Shown here: positions 16,642 to 25,104 of the stretch, one piece after another | Layout: every line of letters begins with the position of its first letter | How positions within the stretch are numbered: position 1 is the stretch's first letter | Assembly (NCBI GenBank): GCA_003213695.1 | Contig: QCMO01000005.1 | Span: forward strand, 1 to 38,344 | Length of the DNA stretch: 38,344 nt | Source: Pelagibacteraceae bacterium AG-422-C23 | GTDB lineage: Bacteria; Pseudomonadota; Alphaproteobacteria; Pelagibacterales; Pelagibacteraceae | Reading direction: 5' to 3' | The notes under the pieces: generated by a model | The model's input: the letters and a program-made list of their open reading frames with translations, nothing else | Database searches by the model: none | Told to the model about the DNA's origin: nothing | Program-made: the position numbers and the translations under genes

Positions 16642-16719
16642 GAAGTAGAATATATAATCTTTTACTAATTATTCAAGATGCCTTAAAAGATTTAAAAAAA
16701 TTAGCTCTAAAAAATCATA

Positions 16720-17757
16720 ATGAATTACAAAAAATTAGGAAATACTGATCTTGATGTAAGTACAATTTGTCTCGGCACAATGACTTGGGGTGAACAAAAT
16801 ACAGAAAAAGAAGGTTTTGAACAAATGGACTTTTCGTTAGATCATGGTGTGAACTTTTGGGATACTGCAGAAATTTACTCTATTCCTCCAAGAGAAGAAA
16901 CATTTGGTAGCACAGAAAAAATTATCGGTAATTGGTTTGAAAAAACAAAAAAAAGAGAGAAGGTAATTCTTGCCTCCAAAGTATGTGGGCCAATGAGAGA
17001 ATATGTTAGAGGTGGTGGAAACCAATTTGGAAAAAAAAATATCACAGAAGCCTTAGAAGGAAGTTTAAAAAGATTAAAAACAGATTATATTGATCTATAT
17101 CAACTTCACTGGCCAGAAAGAAAAACTAATTTTTTTGGTAAGTTGGGCTATGAGCATGAAGATGATGGAGAATGGACTAGATTCGAGGATATTTTAGAAA
17201 ATCTTAAAAAATTTATCGAACAGGGAAAAATAAGACATATTGGTCTTTCAAATGAAACTCCCTGGGGATTGTCTAAATTTTTGGAAATCTCAAATAATAA
17301 AAATCTTCCAAGAATGCTCTCAGTTCAGAACCCTTACAATTTACTAAATCGTTCTTATGAAGTTGGTCTTGCAGAAATATCCATAAGAGAACAGTCGGGG
17401 CTTTTAGCATACTCCCCACTTGCTTGTGGTTATCTTTCCGGTAAATATAGAAATAATCAATTACCAAAAGGGTCAAGAATTGAGCTTCATAAAGATTTCT
17501 GGACTAGATACAACAAGCCAAATGCAGAGAAAGCAATTGAAGAATACTACAAGATAGCAAAAAAATATAAATTAAATTTAGCTCAAATGTCCTTAAAATT
17601 TTTAGAAATTCAACCTTTCGTAACTTCGGTTATCATAGGTGCGACCACAATGGAGCAGTTGAAAACTGATATAGAAAGTGTAAGTATAAATTTAACAGAC
17701 GAAATTATAAATGATATTAATCAAGTACAAAAAATTTATCCAAACCCATGTCCATAG
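16720..17757 (+). CDS. tas: Aldo/keto reductase, Tas family
   Basis: This 345-residue NAD(P)H-dependent oxidoreductase has the aldo/keto reductase TIM barrel. The catalytic tetrad is Asp48, Tyr53, Lys87 and His120 (DLYQLHWP). Whole segments resemble E. coli Tas, such as LGTMTWGEQNTE, RLKTDYIDLYQLHWPERKTN and VQNPYNLLNRSYEVGLAE, and the length is within one residue of Tas. The physiological substrate of Tas is not established, although it complements a prephenate dehydrogenase defect in E. coli. It overlaps the next gene by 10 bp. Confidence 0.93.
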   Translation: MNYKKLGNTDLDVSTICLGTMTWGEQNTEKEGFEQMDFSLDHGVNFWDTAEIYSIPPREETFGSTEKIIGNWFEKTKKREKVILASKVCGPMREYVRGGGNQFGKKNITEALEGSLKRLKTDYIDLYQLHWPERKTNFFGKLGYEHEDDGEWTRFEDILENLKKFIEQGKIRHIGLSNETPWGLSKFLEISNNKNLPRMLSVQNPYNLLNRSYEVGLAEISIREQSGLLAYSPLACGYLSGKYRNNQLPKGSRIELHKDFWTRYNKPNAEKAIEEYYKIAKKYKLNLAQMSLKFLEIQPFVTSVIIGATTMEQLKTDIESVSINLTDEIINDINQVQKIYPNPCP

Positions 17758-18260
17758 TTAGAAAAATACTATTTTTATCAACATTAATTTTAATAGCTTC
17801 TTTATCAAAGGTTTTTGCAGAAGACTTAAAGAAAATTGGAAAATTTAAAGATTGGGAAGTTATGGTAATATCTGAAGCCTCAGGAAAAGTATGTTTTGCT
17901 CAATCATCTCCAGTGTTACAAGCACCAAAGAAAAATAAAAGAGAAGCTAGATTATTCATAACATTTAGACCTAATGAAAAAATTTCAAATGAAATTAGTG
18001 CAACTGCTGGTTATGAATTTAATAAAAAAAATACTGTTTTAGCTACATCAGGAAATAACAAATTTAAGTTTGATATAAAACAACAGGGTTTTGCCTGGAT
18101 GACTAGTAATAAAAAAGAAAAAATTATGGTTAAGGTTATGAAAAAGGGCTCAAGAATTATGCTCACTGGATATAACGAAAAAGGATCCCAAACCATAGAT
18201 CATTATTCACTTCTTGGATTTACAAAAGCATACAATACTGCAAAAAAAGCCTGCAGTTAA
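17748..18260 (+). CDS. Invasion-associated locus B (IalB) family protein
   Basis: This 170-residue exported protein has a signal peptide ending near FAED (residues 21-25). It shows the IalB-family pattern: IGKFKDWEVM after the signal, then a Cys around residue 48 (KVCFAQSSP) and a second Cys near the C-terminus (AKKACS) that may form a disulfide. The family is widespread in free-living alphaproteobacteria, so the name does not imply virulence. The periplasmic role is unknown. The ATG is inside the tas end (10-bp overlap), and argG starts 3 bp after its stop. Confidence 0.87.
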   Translation: MSIVRKILFLSTLILIASLSKVFAEDLKKIGKFKDWEVMVISEASGKVCFAQSSPVLQAPKKNKREARLFITFRPNEKISNEISATAGYEFNKKNTVLATSGNNKFKFDIKQQGFAWMTSNKKEKIMVKVMKKGSRIMLTGYNEKGSQTIDHYSLLGFTKAYNTAKKACS

Positions 18261-18263
18261 TTA

Positions 18264-19451
18264 ATGAGATCAAAAAAAAGAATTGTTCTAGCTTACTCTG
18301 GTGGTTTAGACACGTCTATTATTTTAAAATGGCTTCAAGAAAATTATAATGCTGAAGTAATTTGTTATACCGCAGACATTGGTCAAAAAATTAATATAAA
18401 AAAGATTAAAAAAAATGCCAAAAAATTTGGAGTAAAAAAAATTATTATAAGAAATTTAAAAAATATTTTTGTAAAAGATTATGTTTTTCCAATGATTAGG
18501 GGGCATGCAATTTATGAAGGTGTTTACTTATTGGGAACTTCAATTGCAAGACCATTAATAGCAAAAGATCAAATAGCGATAGCTAAAAAATATAAGGCCA
18601 GTGCTGTAGCCCATGGAGCAACTGGAAAAGGAAATGATCAGGTAAGATTTGAATTAGGATATCATTACTTTGGTCCAAAAATAAAAATAATTGCCCCTTG
18701 GAGAATTTGGAAATTGAGATCAAGAACAGATTTAATTAATTATGCAAAAAAACATGGACTAACTATTCCAAAAGATAAAAGAGGGGCACCACCTTTTTCT
18801 GTTGATGATAATTTATTTCATACATCAACCGAAGGAAAAATTTTAGAAAATCCAAAAAATTCAGCCCCAGAATTTATTTTTCAAAGAACAATTCCACCAG
18901 AAAAAGCCCCTAGTAAAGCAACTTTTATAACTATTAATTTTAGAAATGGTGATCCAGTAGGTATCAATGGGAAAAAAATAAATCCTGAAAAAATTCTTAC
19001 TAAACTAAATCTTGTTGCTGGAAAAAATGGTATTGGAAGAGTAGATTTAGTTGAAAATAGATTTCTTGGAATTAAATCAAGAGGAGTTTATGAAACTCCA
19101 GGTGGAACAGTTTTGATTCATGCTCACAGAGCAATTGAATCGGTAACATTGGATAAAGAAACTATGCATAAAAAAGATGCTATTATGTCGAGGTATGCAG
19201 AATTAATTTATAACGGTTATTGGTATTCAAAAGAAAGATTTAAACTTCAGAAAATAGTAGATTTAAAAAGAAATAAAATTAATGGATCTGTTAAGCTTAA
19301 GCTTTATAAGGGTAATATCATAATCCACTCTAGAATAACAAATAGCAATGCTTATTCTATGAAGAAGGTTTCTTTTGAAGAAAATAAATCATTTAATAAA
19401 TCAAATGTAGAGAAATTTATAAATTTTCACAAAAAAAGGTTAAGAAACTAG
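18264..19451 (+). CDS. argG: Argininosuccinate synthase
   Basis: This 395-residue cytoplasmic enzyme joins citrulline and aspartate with ATP to form argininosuccinate in arginine biosynthesis. The N-type ATP pyrophosphatase loop AYSGGLDTS is at residues 9-17. Further family blocks are ATGKGNDQVRFE, GIGRVDLVENRFLGIKSRG and YETPGGT. Length is normal (about 400). The sequence is unusually Lys/Ile rich, as expected for the base composition. It is the last gene of a tas-ialB-argG run. No terminator is evident in the 60-bp gap after it. Confidence 0.97.
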   Translation: MRSKKRIVLAYSGGLDTSIILKWLQENYNAEVICYTADIGQKINIKKIKKNAKKFGVKKIIIRNLKNIFVKDYVFPMIRGHAIYEGVYLLGTSIARPLIAKDQIAIAKKYKASAVAHGATGKGNDQVRFELGYHYFGPKIKIIAPWRIWKLRSRTDLINYAKKHGLTIPKDKRGAPPFSVDDNLFHTSTEGKILENPKNSAPEFIFQRTIPPEKAPSKATFITINFRNGDPVGINGKKINPEKILTKLNLVAGKNGIGRVDLVENRFLGIKSRGVYETPGGTVLIHAHRAIESVTLDKETMHKKDAIMSRYAELIYNGYWYSKERFKLQKIVDLKRNKINGSVKLKLYKGNIIIHSRITNSNAYSMKKVSFEENKSFNKSNVEKFINFHKKRLRN

Positions 19452-19511
19452 CTATTTATTTACGGCAAATTTAAGCATTGTTTATTTTTGAAAAAAACAT
19501 AATTTATTTTT

Positions 19512-19970
19512 ATGGAATCAATAAAAAATTGGATGAGAGATACTGCAAATATTCTGTTTGATGATAGCAAAAATGATCTCCGTTCTCTTCCCAAAACTGT
19601 TAGATTACAAATCTTGCTAGTCTTAAGTTTTATTTGGACTACCGTTTTCAGTTTGTACGTATTTTCATATACAACTTTTGTGTTTGGTTGGACTGGACTT
19701 TTTTTAGCTCACATTGGTTTAATATTCGCTGTATATATGACATTTAAACATTTTCATCGAGCAGAGGAAAATTCAGCTAGTGTTTTTAAAACAAAAAATT
19801 TTGATCCTTTTAAGATAATGGTTCTCGTTTTTGTAATTGTATTTATTTTTGTTTTCTCCAAGGGAATTGAGGTATTAACTAGTCCAAACCCTTATTCTTA
19901 CTCGATACCTTATGAAGGTTCCTCAAAATCAGTATTTGAAAAATGGCTACCATTTAGTAAAGATAAGTAA
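19512..19970 (+). CDS. Unknown small membrane protein
   Basis: I do not recognise this 152-residue protein. Residues 30-55, 57-76 and 99-118 are hydrophobic and should be three membrane segments. The N-terminus (MESIKNWMRDTANILFDDSK) is amphipathic and the C-terminus ends in KWLPFSKDK. A FKHFHRAEEN segment lies between the second and third helices. Its stop overlaps the start of the PsiE-family gene by 1 bp (TAATG), which implies translational coupling and possibly a shared membrane role. Confidence 0.7.
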   Translation: MESIKNWMRDTANILFDDSKNDLRSLPKTVRLQILLVLSFIWTTVFSLYVFSYTTFVFGWTGLFLAHIGLIFAVYMTFKHFHRAEENSASVFKTKNFDPFKIMVLVFVIVFIFVFSKGIEVLTSPNPYSYSIPYEGSSKSVFEKWLPFSKDK

Positions 19971-20350
19971 TGCAAAATATAGCAAAAAATTTACAGTTAG
20001 TTTTAATGTGCATAATTTTAGTGAGCACAGTTATTGCTGTGGGAATAGAAATTAATAATATGTTTTTAAATCAATCAGTAACTTTGGCAGATCTTCTATT
20101 AATGTTTCTATATTTAGAAGTGTTAGCTATGGTTAGAGTTTTTTGGGATCAACAATCAATAAGTATTACATTGCCTTTACTGATAGCAATCACGGCCCTT
20201 GCTAGATTTATTATTCTCCAAGGAAAAGAAATGGATCCTGCTGCACTTGTTTACGAGGCTGTAGCTATTGTGCTTATTGCTGGAGCAATTGTAATCTTAA
20301 GATTAAGACACAGTGATAAATTGGGTCTAAAGAAAAAAAAATCAAAATAA
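19970..20350 (+). CDS. PsiE-family (phosphate-starvation-inducible E-like) membrane protein
   Basis: This 126-residue protein has four hydrophobic segments and the PsiE-like core LLLMFLYLEVLAMVRVFWDQ (residues 42-61), followed by ALARFIILQ and a basic C-terminus LGLKKKKSK. In E. coli PsiE is induced by phosphate starvation and its biochemical role is unknown. No Pho-box-like direct repeat was recognised upstream, so phosphate control here is not supported. It is coupled to the unknown gene before it and lies 6 bp ahead of the FAD-binding gene. Confidence 0.75.
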   Translation: MQNIAKNLQLVLMCIILVSTVIAVGIEINNMFLNQSVTLADLLLMFLYLEVLAMVRVFWDQQSISITLPLLIAITALARFIILQGKEMDPAALVYEAVAIVLIAGAIVILRLRHSDKLGLKKKKSK

Positions 20351-20356
20351 TTTAGT

Positions 20357-21496
20357 ATGAATTTTGAAGCATCAAGGGCTAAGGCCTTAGACAAATTAAA
20401 TTATTTTGTAGAAAATAATCTTTCAGAATATTCTAAGCTTAGAAATTTTGATTTTGGACCAAAAAATAGATCCAACATTTCTTGTTTATCACCTTACATT
20501 ACTCACGGAATTATTAGTGAAAAAGAAGTAATTAAAAAATCACTTGGTAAATTTTCTTTCTCAAAAAATGAAAAGTTTATACAAGAAGTTTTATGGCGTA
20601 CATATTGGAAAGGCTGGTTAGAATTAAGACCAAATGTTTGGTCAGACTATTTAATGGAATTAAATAAAGTTAAAGAAGAATTTAAAAACAATCAGAACTA
20701 TCTTGATGCAATAGAAGGTAAAACTAATATTGAATGTTTTAATACATGGATAAATGAACTAAAGGAAAACAATTATTTACACAACCACACAAGAATGTGG
20801 TTTGCCAGTATTTGGATTTTTACTTTAGAACTACCTTGGCAATTAGGTGCAGAGTTTTTTATGCAACATCTTTATGATGGGGATGCTGCATCAAATACTC
20901 TTGGATGGAGATGGGTCGTTGGTATTCAAACTCAGGGAAAGCATTATTTAGCAAGTGAATGGAATATCAAAAAATTCACTAATAATAGATTTAATAATAT
21001 TAAATTAAATGAAAATGCTCCTTCAAAAATATCTGAAAAAACTTATCCAGTCATAAAAAAAGATTTTAATAATCCACAACATATAGAGGATAAAAATCTA
21101 TTAATTTTTGAGAATAATCTCTCTTTTGAGATCACTGATTTTCAGAACAATAAATTAAAAAAAATTTATTTAATTTCTAATAAAAATGAGAATAGGTCTA
21201 TAAAGCTTAGTGAAAAAGTAATGAAATTTAAATCCCTTTTAATCGAAGACCAAGAGCAAAGATTAAAAGCTAAGTCTATTGATTGTGAAATCATAAATAT
21301 AAGTGAAATTAAAAAAATTGAAAATTGTTATAGTTTATATCCAACAGTAGGTGAAAACTTAGATTATCTAAATTCAAATAATTTAAAAATAGATTTTTTA
21401 TATAGAAAACTTGATCAGTATTCTTGGCAATATTGTAATAAGGGTTTTTTTAATTTTAAAAATTATATTCCAAAAATAATTTCAACTTTTAACTAA
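20357..21496 (+). CDS. Photolyase/cryptochrome-type FAD-binding protein with C-terminal extra domain
   Basis: This 379-residue protein starts directly with the FAD-binding helical domain of the photolyase/cryptochrome superfamily. The N-terminal antenna (alpha/beta) domain is absent. Visible motifs are LSPYITHGIIS (44-54), HNHTRMWFASIW (142-153) and DGDAASN (174-180, the flavin-binding Asp/Asn motif), then LGWRWVVGIQTQGKHY. Residues from about 235 to 379 do not resemble the usual photolyase end. They look like an alpha/beta domain and finish with a YSWQYCNKGFFNFKNYIPK segment. It may be a light-dependent flavoprotein or DNA-repair relative; substrate unknown. A second, different photolyase gene is 1.1 kb away. 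It ends convergently, overlapping the next gene by 4 bp. Confidence 0.8.
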   Translation: MNFEASRAKALDKLNYFVENNLSEYSKLRNFDFGPKNRSNISCLSPYITHGIISEKEVIKKSLGKFSFSKNEKFIQEVLWRTYWKGWLELRPNVWSDYLMELNKVKEEFKNNQNYLDAIEGKTNIECFNTWINELKENNYLHNHTRMWFASIWIFTLELPWQLGAEFFMQHLYDGDAASNTLGWRWVVGIQTQGKHYLASEWNIKKFTNNRFNNIKLNENAPSKISEKTYPVIKKDFNNPQHIEDKNLLIFENNLSFEITDFQNNKLKKIYLISNKNENRSIKLSEKVMKFKSLLIEDQEQRLKAKSIDCEIINISEIKKIENCYSLYPTVGENLDYLNSNNLKIDFLYRKLDQYSWQYCNKGFFNFKNYIPKIISTFN

Positions 21497-21714
21497 AACC
21501 ACCTAAACATTCCAATAATACCTGCTGTTGCATAAAAGAATTGTAAAAATAATATTCCTCTATGACCACCCCTATAAGCCCAAATTCCAATTAAGATTGC
21601 AGATATCAATAATAAGCAAAAACCGAAAAACTCTATTCCAATATTCATAGCTACAAATAATGAATACAATATTGCGGTAATAACCCCTGCCCATTCAAAA
21701 ATTTTATTATTCAT
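21493..21714 (-). CDS. Small unknown membrane protein
   Basis: This 73-residue hydrophobic protein has two to three membrane segments: residues 8-25, 28-46 and 53-70. A central AYRGGHRGILFLQFF segment is rich in Gly and Arg. I recognise no family. The ATG overlaps the stop of the glutamine-amidotransferase gene by 4 bp (ATGA), so it is the last gene of the photolyase-DUF2256-amidotransferase operon. It overlaps the convergent FAD-protein gene by 4 bp. The coupling supports it being a real gene rather than noise. Confidence 0.65.
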   Translation of the reverse strand: MNNKIFEWAGVITAILYSLFVAMNIGIEFFGFCLLLISAILIGIWAYRGGHRGILFLQFFYATAGIIGMFRWF

Positions 21715-22430
21715 AAAAGTTTTTTAAAATTATTATAAAGAATCTTAGAATAATTATTCATATCTGTCATATTATCTTTTGCAGATTGATCAAATTTTTC
21801 TAATGCTCCATCACCTAGTTGATCTTCTAAAGCTTTTTTATATTCTGGCACACATCCCCACTCGTTAACTGTTGTGTCTTTGATCTCAATGTGAAATTGA
21901 ATACCATAAGCATGATTTTGATATTTAAAAATTTGATATTTAGTAACTGGTGATGAAGCTAACAAAGTAATATCTTTATTATCCTCTATTCCTTGAACTT
22001 CATATGAATGCCATTGCAAACTTTTGATTTTATCTGGAAATTTAGAAAATAAATTGTCTTGATTTTTTTCTTTGGTAAAATTTATATTCATCATGCCAAT
22101 TTCAGCTGGACTAGACTTTACAACTTGACCTCCAACTACTTCACCCAATAACTGACAACCTAAGCAAAAACCTAAATAAGGTTTTTTTAGATCAACAACA
22201 AACTCTTTAATTCTTATTTTTTCTTCAATTAGCCAAGGATATTCTTTTTCCATATAAGTATCCATTGGACCTCCCATACAAAACATTCCATCAAATTTAC
22301 TTAAATCATTTGGAATTTTTTCACCTTCGTCTAGCTCAATTGTAGTAAGATTAAATCCATCAGCTAACATAAGATCTTTTATGTAACCAGGATCTTCAAT
22401 TTTTATATGTTGTAAAATTATTATATTCAA
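21711..22430 (-). CDS. Class I glutamine amidotransferase-like protein
   Basis: This 239-residue protein is a stand-alone GATase1 domain of the GMP-synthase-like group. The catalytic Cys89 is in LGFCLGCQ, and His180 and Glu182 in QFHIEI complete the triad. The start is TTG at 22430. No ATG lies in the short open stretch before it, and the MNIIILQHIKIEDPG beginning matches the family. The gene begins 5 bp after the DUF2256 stop. No synthetase partner is adjacent, so it may be a gamma-glutamyl hydrolase or transferase-type enzyme rather than an ammonia donor. The physiological substrate cannot be told; its place with photolyase genes is suggestive. Confidence 0.87.
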   Translation of the reverse strand: MNIIILQHIKIEDPGYIKDLMLADGFNLTTIELDEGEKIPNDLSKFDGMFCMGGPMDTYMEKEYPWLIEEKIRIKEFVVDLKKPYLGFCLGCQLLGEVVGGQVVKSSPAEIGMMNINFTKEKNQDNLFSKFPDKIKSLQWHSYEVQGIEDNKDITLLASSPVTKYQIFKYQNHAYGIQFHIEIKDTTVNEWGCVPEYKKALEDQLGDGALEKFDQSAKDNMTDMNNYSKILYNNFKKLL

Positions 22431-22435
22431 TAATC

Positions 22436-22564
22436 CTAGCTTAGCTTAGAACACTTTTTAGAACAATATTTTACTCTTTCCCAATTCAGCTTCCATTTCT
22501 TACGCCAAACAAAAGGTCTTTTACAAACAGGACAAATTTTTGATGGAAGATTTTCTTTTTTCAC
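22436..22564 (-). CDS. DUF2256 small zinc-ribbon-like protein
   Basis: This 42-residue ORF falls below the usual length cut-offs. It reads V(M)[17 protein letters not shown] for the first 18 residues and ends with [15 protein letters not shown]. Cys11-x2-Cys14 and Cys34-x3-Cys38 form a four-Cys metal site, and the WRKKW segment (20-24) is a DUF2256 hallmark. The GTG start shares its first base with the TAG stop of the upstream photolyase (TAGTG), and the stop is 5 bp before the next gene, so it is translationally coupled on one side. DUF2256 has no known function, but I recall it occurring beside photolyase genes in marine and other bacteria (from memory, unchecked). Confidence 0.88.
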   Translation of the reverse strand: MKKENLPSKICPVCKRPFVWRKKWKLNWERVKYCSKKCSKLS

Positions 22565-24054
22565 TAGTTTGTATTTTGTTTAATAAACTTGTCTGCAGCT
22601 GACAGAATCAATTTTTTTCTATCAGTTTTCATTTTATCAAAAATTCTTACCATCATTGAAAGTCTAGGATTTTTCAAAAAAAATTTTCTATTACGGTCAA
22701 TAAATCTCCAGTACAGTCCATCCATGATGTTGCACCAATCACCTTTTTTAAAATCCATCATTTTCATAAAGTAACTAGAGCCACATATGTAGGGTTTGGT
22801 TGCAAATATTCCTCCATCACTAAACAATCCCATCCCGTAAACATTAGGCACCATTACCCAATCTGAAGAATCTACGAACATTTCCATAAACCATTTGTAA
22901 ACCATGATAGGTTTTATTTCACAAAGATTCATAATATTAGATAAAATCATCAATCTTTCAATGTGATGAGACCATCCATGATTTAAAGCATTCTTAATTG
23001 CATAATCAAGAGGAGGTAATCCAGTTGTACCTTCGTACCAAGATTTTTTCATTTTTCTATTTTGTTTAAAGAAATTTCCATTTTCCATTTCGTTTGAATA
23101 ACTTTGATAAATTCCTCTCATAAATTCTCTCCAACCAATTACCTGACGTATGTAACCTTCTAGTGAGTTTAATCTTATCTTTTTACTTTTGTGGAATTCT
23201 AAAACTTTTTTAATAATAAATTCTGGAGTGATCAAACCTATATTAATGTACGGGCTTAATGCACTATGAAATAAAACATTATCTTTTTGATCAACTGCAT
23301 CTTCATAATCTCCAAATAAATTTGATTTCTCCTTGATGAAAAAATTTAAAAGCTTGATTACATCATTATATTCAGTAGCGAACCAAAAATTATCAGTTTT
23401 CCCCGGATGATCTTTAAATAATTTTTCAATTATTGGTTTTAACTTTTTAGTATGATTAGTTTCATTTATTTTTGGAAATTGTGGAATTGAAATGTTTTTT
23501 GGTAATTTATTCCTGTTATCCTCATCAAAGCTCCATTTACCTCCAATTGGGTTTCCATCTGAACCCATTAATATCCCTGATTTTTTTCTGACATCTTTAT
23601 AAAAAGTTGCCATGAACGGTTTTTTTGATTTGGATAAATATTGTTTAAATTCCTCTCTTGAATTTAAAAACATTGGAGTTTGTACAACATTCCATTTTAT
23701 TTTTTCTTTTTTAATAAATTGATTTATTTTTTTTTCAAAAAATTTATCTTCAACTTCAAAGCTTGAAATCTCTTTGATTTTTTTTGAATTAATTACTTTT
23801 TTTAATTTTTTTAAATAATCATCCTTAAATTCTTTATCTTCAATTTTAATGTATTCTAATTTAAATTTATCTCTTTTAAGACTATCTGCATGCGAACGCA
23901 TTGATGATAAAAAAAGAAGTATTTTTTGCTTATGGTGTTTTTCATAAGTGCATAATTGGTAATCTTCAGCCATAAAAAATAGGTGATCCTTTTTGAAGCG
24001 GTCCAAGTATTTTGATGGAAATAATTGATTACCCAGTATAAAAAATAACTTCAT
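22564..24054 (-). CDS. Photolyase-related protein of the iron-sulfur bacterial family (DPRP/CryB/PhrB type)
   Basis: This 496-residue protein has an N-terminal alpha/beta domain of the deoxyribodipyrimidine photolyase-related type ([10 protein letters not shown] at 5-14), followed by an FAD-binding helical domain. Family motifs are [14 protein letters not shown] (301-314), [18 protein letters not shown] (363-380) and [20 protein letters not shown] (409-428). In the family, which includes (6-4) photolyases PhrB and CryB, four Cys bind a 4Fe-4S cluster. Here Cys378 and Cys441 are kept, but the YCxxC loop between KMMD and WCN is deleted, so the cluster is probably absent. The family repairs (6-4) photoproducts with light or acts as a cryptochrome. 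It heads an operon with DUF2256, the amidotransferase and a small membrane protein. Confidence 0.88.
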   Translation of the reverse strand: MKLFFILGNQLFPSKYLDRFKKDHLFFMAEDYQLCTYEKHHKQKILLFLSSMRSHADSLKRDKFKLEYIKIEDKEFKDDYLKKLKKVINSKKIKEISSFEVEDKFFEKKINQFIKKEKIKWNVVQTPMFLNSREEFKQYLSKSKKPFMATFYKDVRKKSGILMGSDGNPIGGKWSFDEDNRNKLPKNISIPQFPKINETNHTKKLKPIIEKLFKDHPGKTDNFWFATEYNDVIKLLNFFIKEKSNLFGDYEDAVDQKDNVLFHSALSPYINIGLITPEFIIKKVLEFHKSKKIRLNSLEGYIRQVIGWREFMRGIYQSYSNEMENGNFFKQNRKMKKSWYEGTTGLPPLDYAIKNALNHGWSHHIERLMILSNIMNLCEIKPIMVYKWFMEMFVDSSDWVMVPNVYGMGLFSDGGIFATKPYICGSSYFMKMMDFKKGDWCNIMDGLYWRFIDRNRKFFLKNPRLSMMVRIFDKMKTDRKKLILSAADKFIKQNTN

Positions 24055-24081
24055 AGTTAAATATAACGAATAAAATTTTTT

Positions 24082-24792
24082 ATGTCAGAAAAATATCTTA
24101 TTTTTGGTGCGACAGGTTCAATCGGATCTAGCTTAGCTGAACAACTGGTAAACTCAGGAAATTCTGTTCATTTAGTTGGAAGAAATAAAAATGAAACAAA
24201 AAGTATTTCGGAAAAACTTGGTTGTACTTTTACCATTGCCGATGTTTTAGAAGATGGATTCATAGAAAAAGTTAAAAATGACATTTCAGATGTAAAAGGT
24301 GTTGCTTATTGTGTTGGTTCAATAGATTTAAAACCTTTGAGAATGGTTAATGAAAATGATTTTAATAAATGTATGAAATTAAATCTCTATTCAGCAGTTG
24401 AAGTTATTAAAGGTTATCAAGAAAGTTTAAAAAAAAATAAAGGTTCGGTAGTTTTGTTCTCTACAGTAGCAGCACAAAGAGGATTTACTAATCATGCAAT
24501 AATTGCTTCAGCTAAAGCCGCTGTTGAGGGATTAACTGTTTCATTAGCAGCTGAATTTGCTCCAAATATTAGAGTAAATTGTATTGCACCAAGTTTAACT
24601 AATTCAAAAATTGCTGAACCAATGTTGAAAAATAAAGCATTAGCGGATGGAATAGCAAAAGCTCATCCTTTAAAAAGATTGGGTGAAGGAAAAGACTCAG
24701 CCTCTCTTGCAAAATTTCTTATTACTGATGACAGCTCTTGGGTTACTGGTCAAATTATTGCTGTAGATGGAGGAAGATCAAAATTATCTTAA
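24082..24792 (+). CDS. Short-chain dehydrogenase-like protein lacking the catalytic Tyr
   Basis: This 236-residue protein has an SDR Rossmann fold. The cofactor loop GATGSIG is at residues 9-15, an acidic-free VGRN follows strand 2 (NADP preferring), and Ser127 lies in LFSTVAA. The usual YxxxK reads IASAK (141-145), so Lys145 is kept but Tyr is Ile141. The C-terminal end VTGQIIAVDGG is canonical. A reductase needing the Tyr proton donor is unlikely to work normally; binding, sensing or altered chemistry is possible. It is divergent from the photolyase across 27 bp and starts a plus-strand operon with the IsdG-like gene 5 bp later. Confidence 0.88.
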   Translation: MSEKYLIFGATGSIGSSLAEQLVNSGNSVHLVGRNKNETKSISEKLGCTFTIADVLEDGFIEKVKNDISDVKGVAYCVGSIDLKPLRMVNENDFNKCMKLNLYSAVEVIKGYQESLKKNKGSVVLFSTVAAQRGFTNHAIIASAKAAVEGLTVSLAAEFAPNIRVNCIAPSLTNSKIAEPMLKNKALADGIAKAHPLKRLGEGKDSASLAKFLITDDSSWVTGQIIAVDGGRSKLS

Positions 24793-24797
24793 AAATT

Positions 24798-25100
24798 ATG
24801 TATATTGCAATGAATAGATTTAAAATTGTTCTTGGTAAAGAAAAAGAATTTGAAGATGTTTGGAAAAATAGAGATACACATCTTGATGGTGTAAAGGGAT
24901 TTAAGAATTTTAATTTGATTAAAGGTGACACTAATAAAGAGTATTCTCTTTATTCATCTCATAGTACTTGGGATTCTAAAGAAGATTTTATAAATTGGAC
25001 TAAATCAGAAGCTTTTAGACTAGCCCACAAAAATGCTGCACAACACAGAGATTTATATTTAGGTCCACCAGACTTTGAAGGTTTTGACGTAGTTTTTTAA
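24798..25100 (+). CDS. Antibiotic-biosynthesis-monooxygenase / IsdG-like haem-degrading protein
   Basis: I chose the ATG at 24798, giving 100 residues; a longer frame upstream only reads through the SDR tail. The protein has the dimeric alpha-beta barrel ABM fold. The residues of IsdG-type haem monooxygenases are present in the right spacing: Asn6 (AMNRF), Trp67 (FINWTKS) and His77 (LAHKN). IsdG-type enzymes open haem to release iron without a cytochrome P450 reductase. The C-terminus YLGPPDFEGFDVVF is also typical of the ABM group. The start is 5 bp after the SDR stop and the PQQ-type gene follows after 4 bp, so it is part of an operon. Haem degradation is likely but not proven. Confidence 0.82.
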   Translation: MYIAMNRFKIVLGKEKEFEDVWKNRDTHLDGVKGFKNFNLIKGDTNKEYSLYSSHSTWDSKEDFINWTKSEAFRLAHKNAAQHRDLYLGPPDFEGFDVVF

Positions 25101-25104
25101 TAAT

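Noticed and set aside
24738-24797. Upstream extension of the IsdG-like gene
   Set aside because: These codons read the SDR tail in another frame; the ABM family N-terminus begins at the ATG at 24798 and gives the Asn6 spacing.
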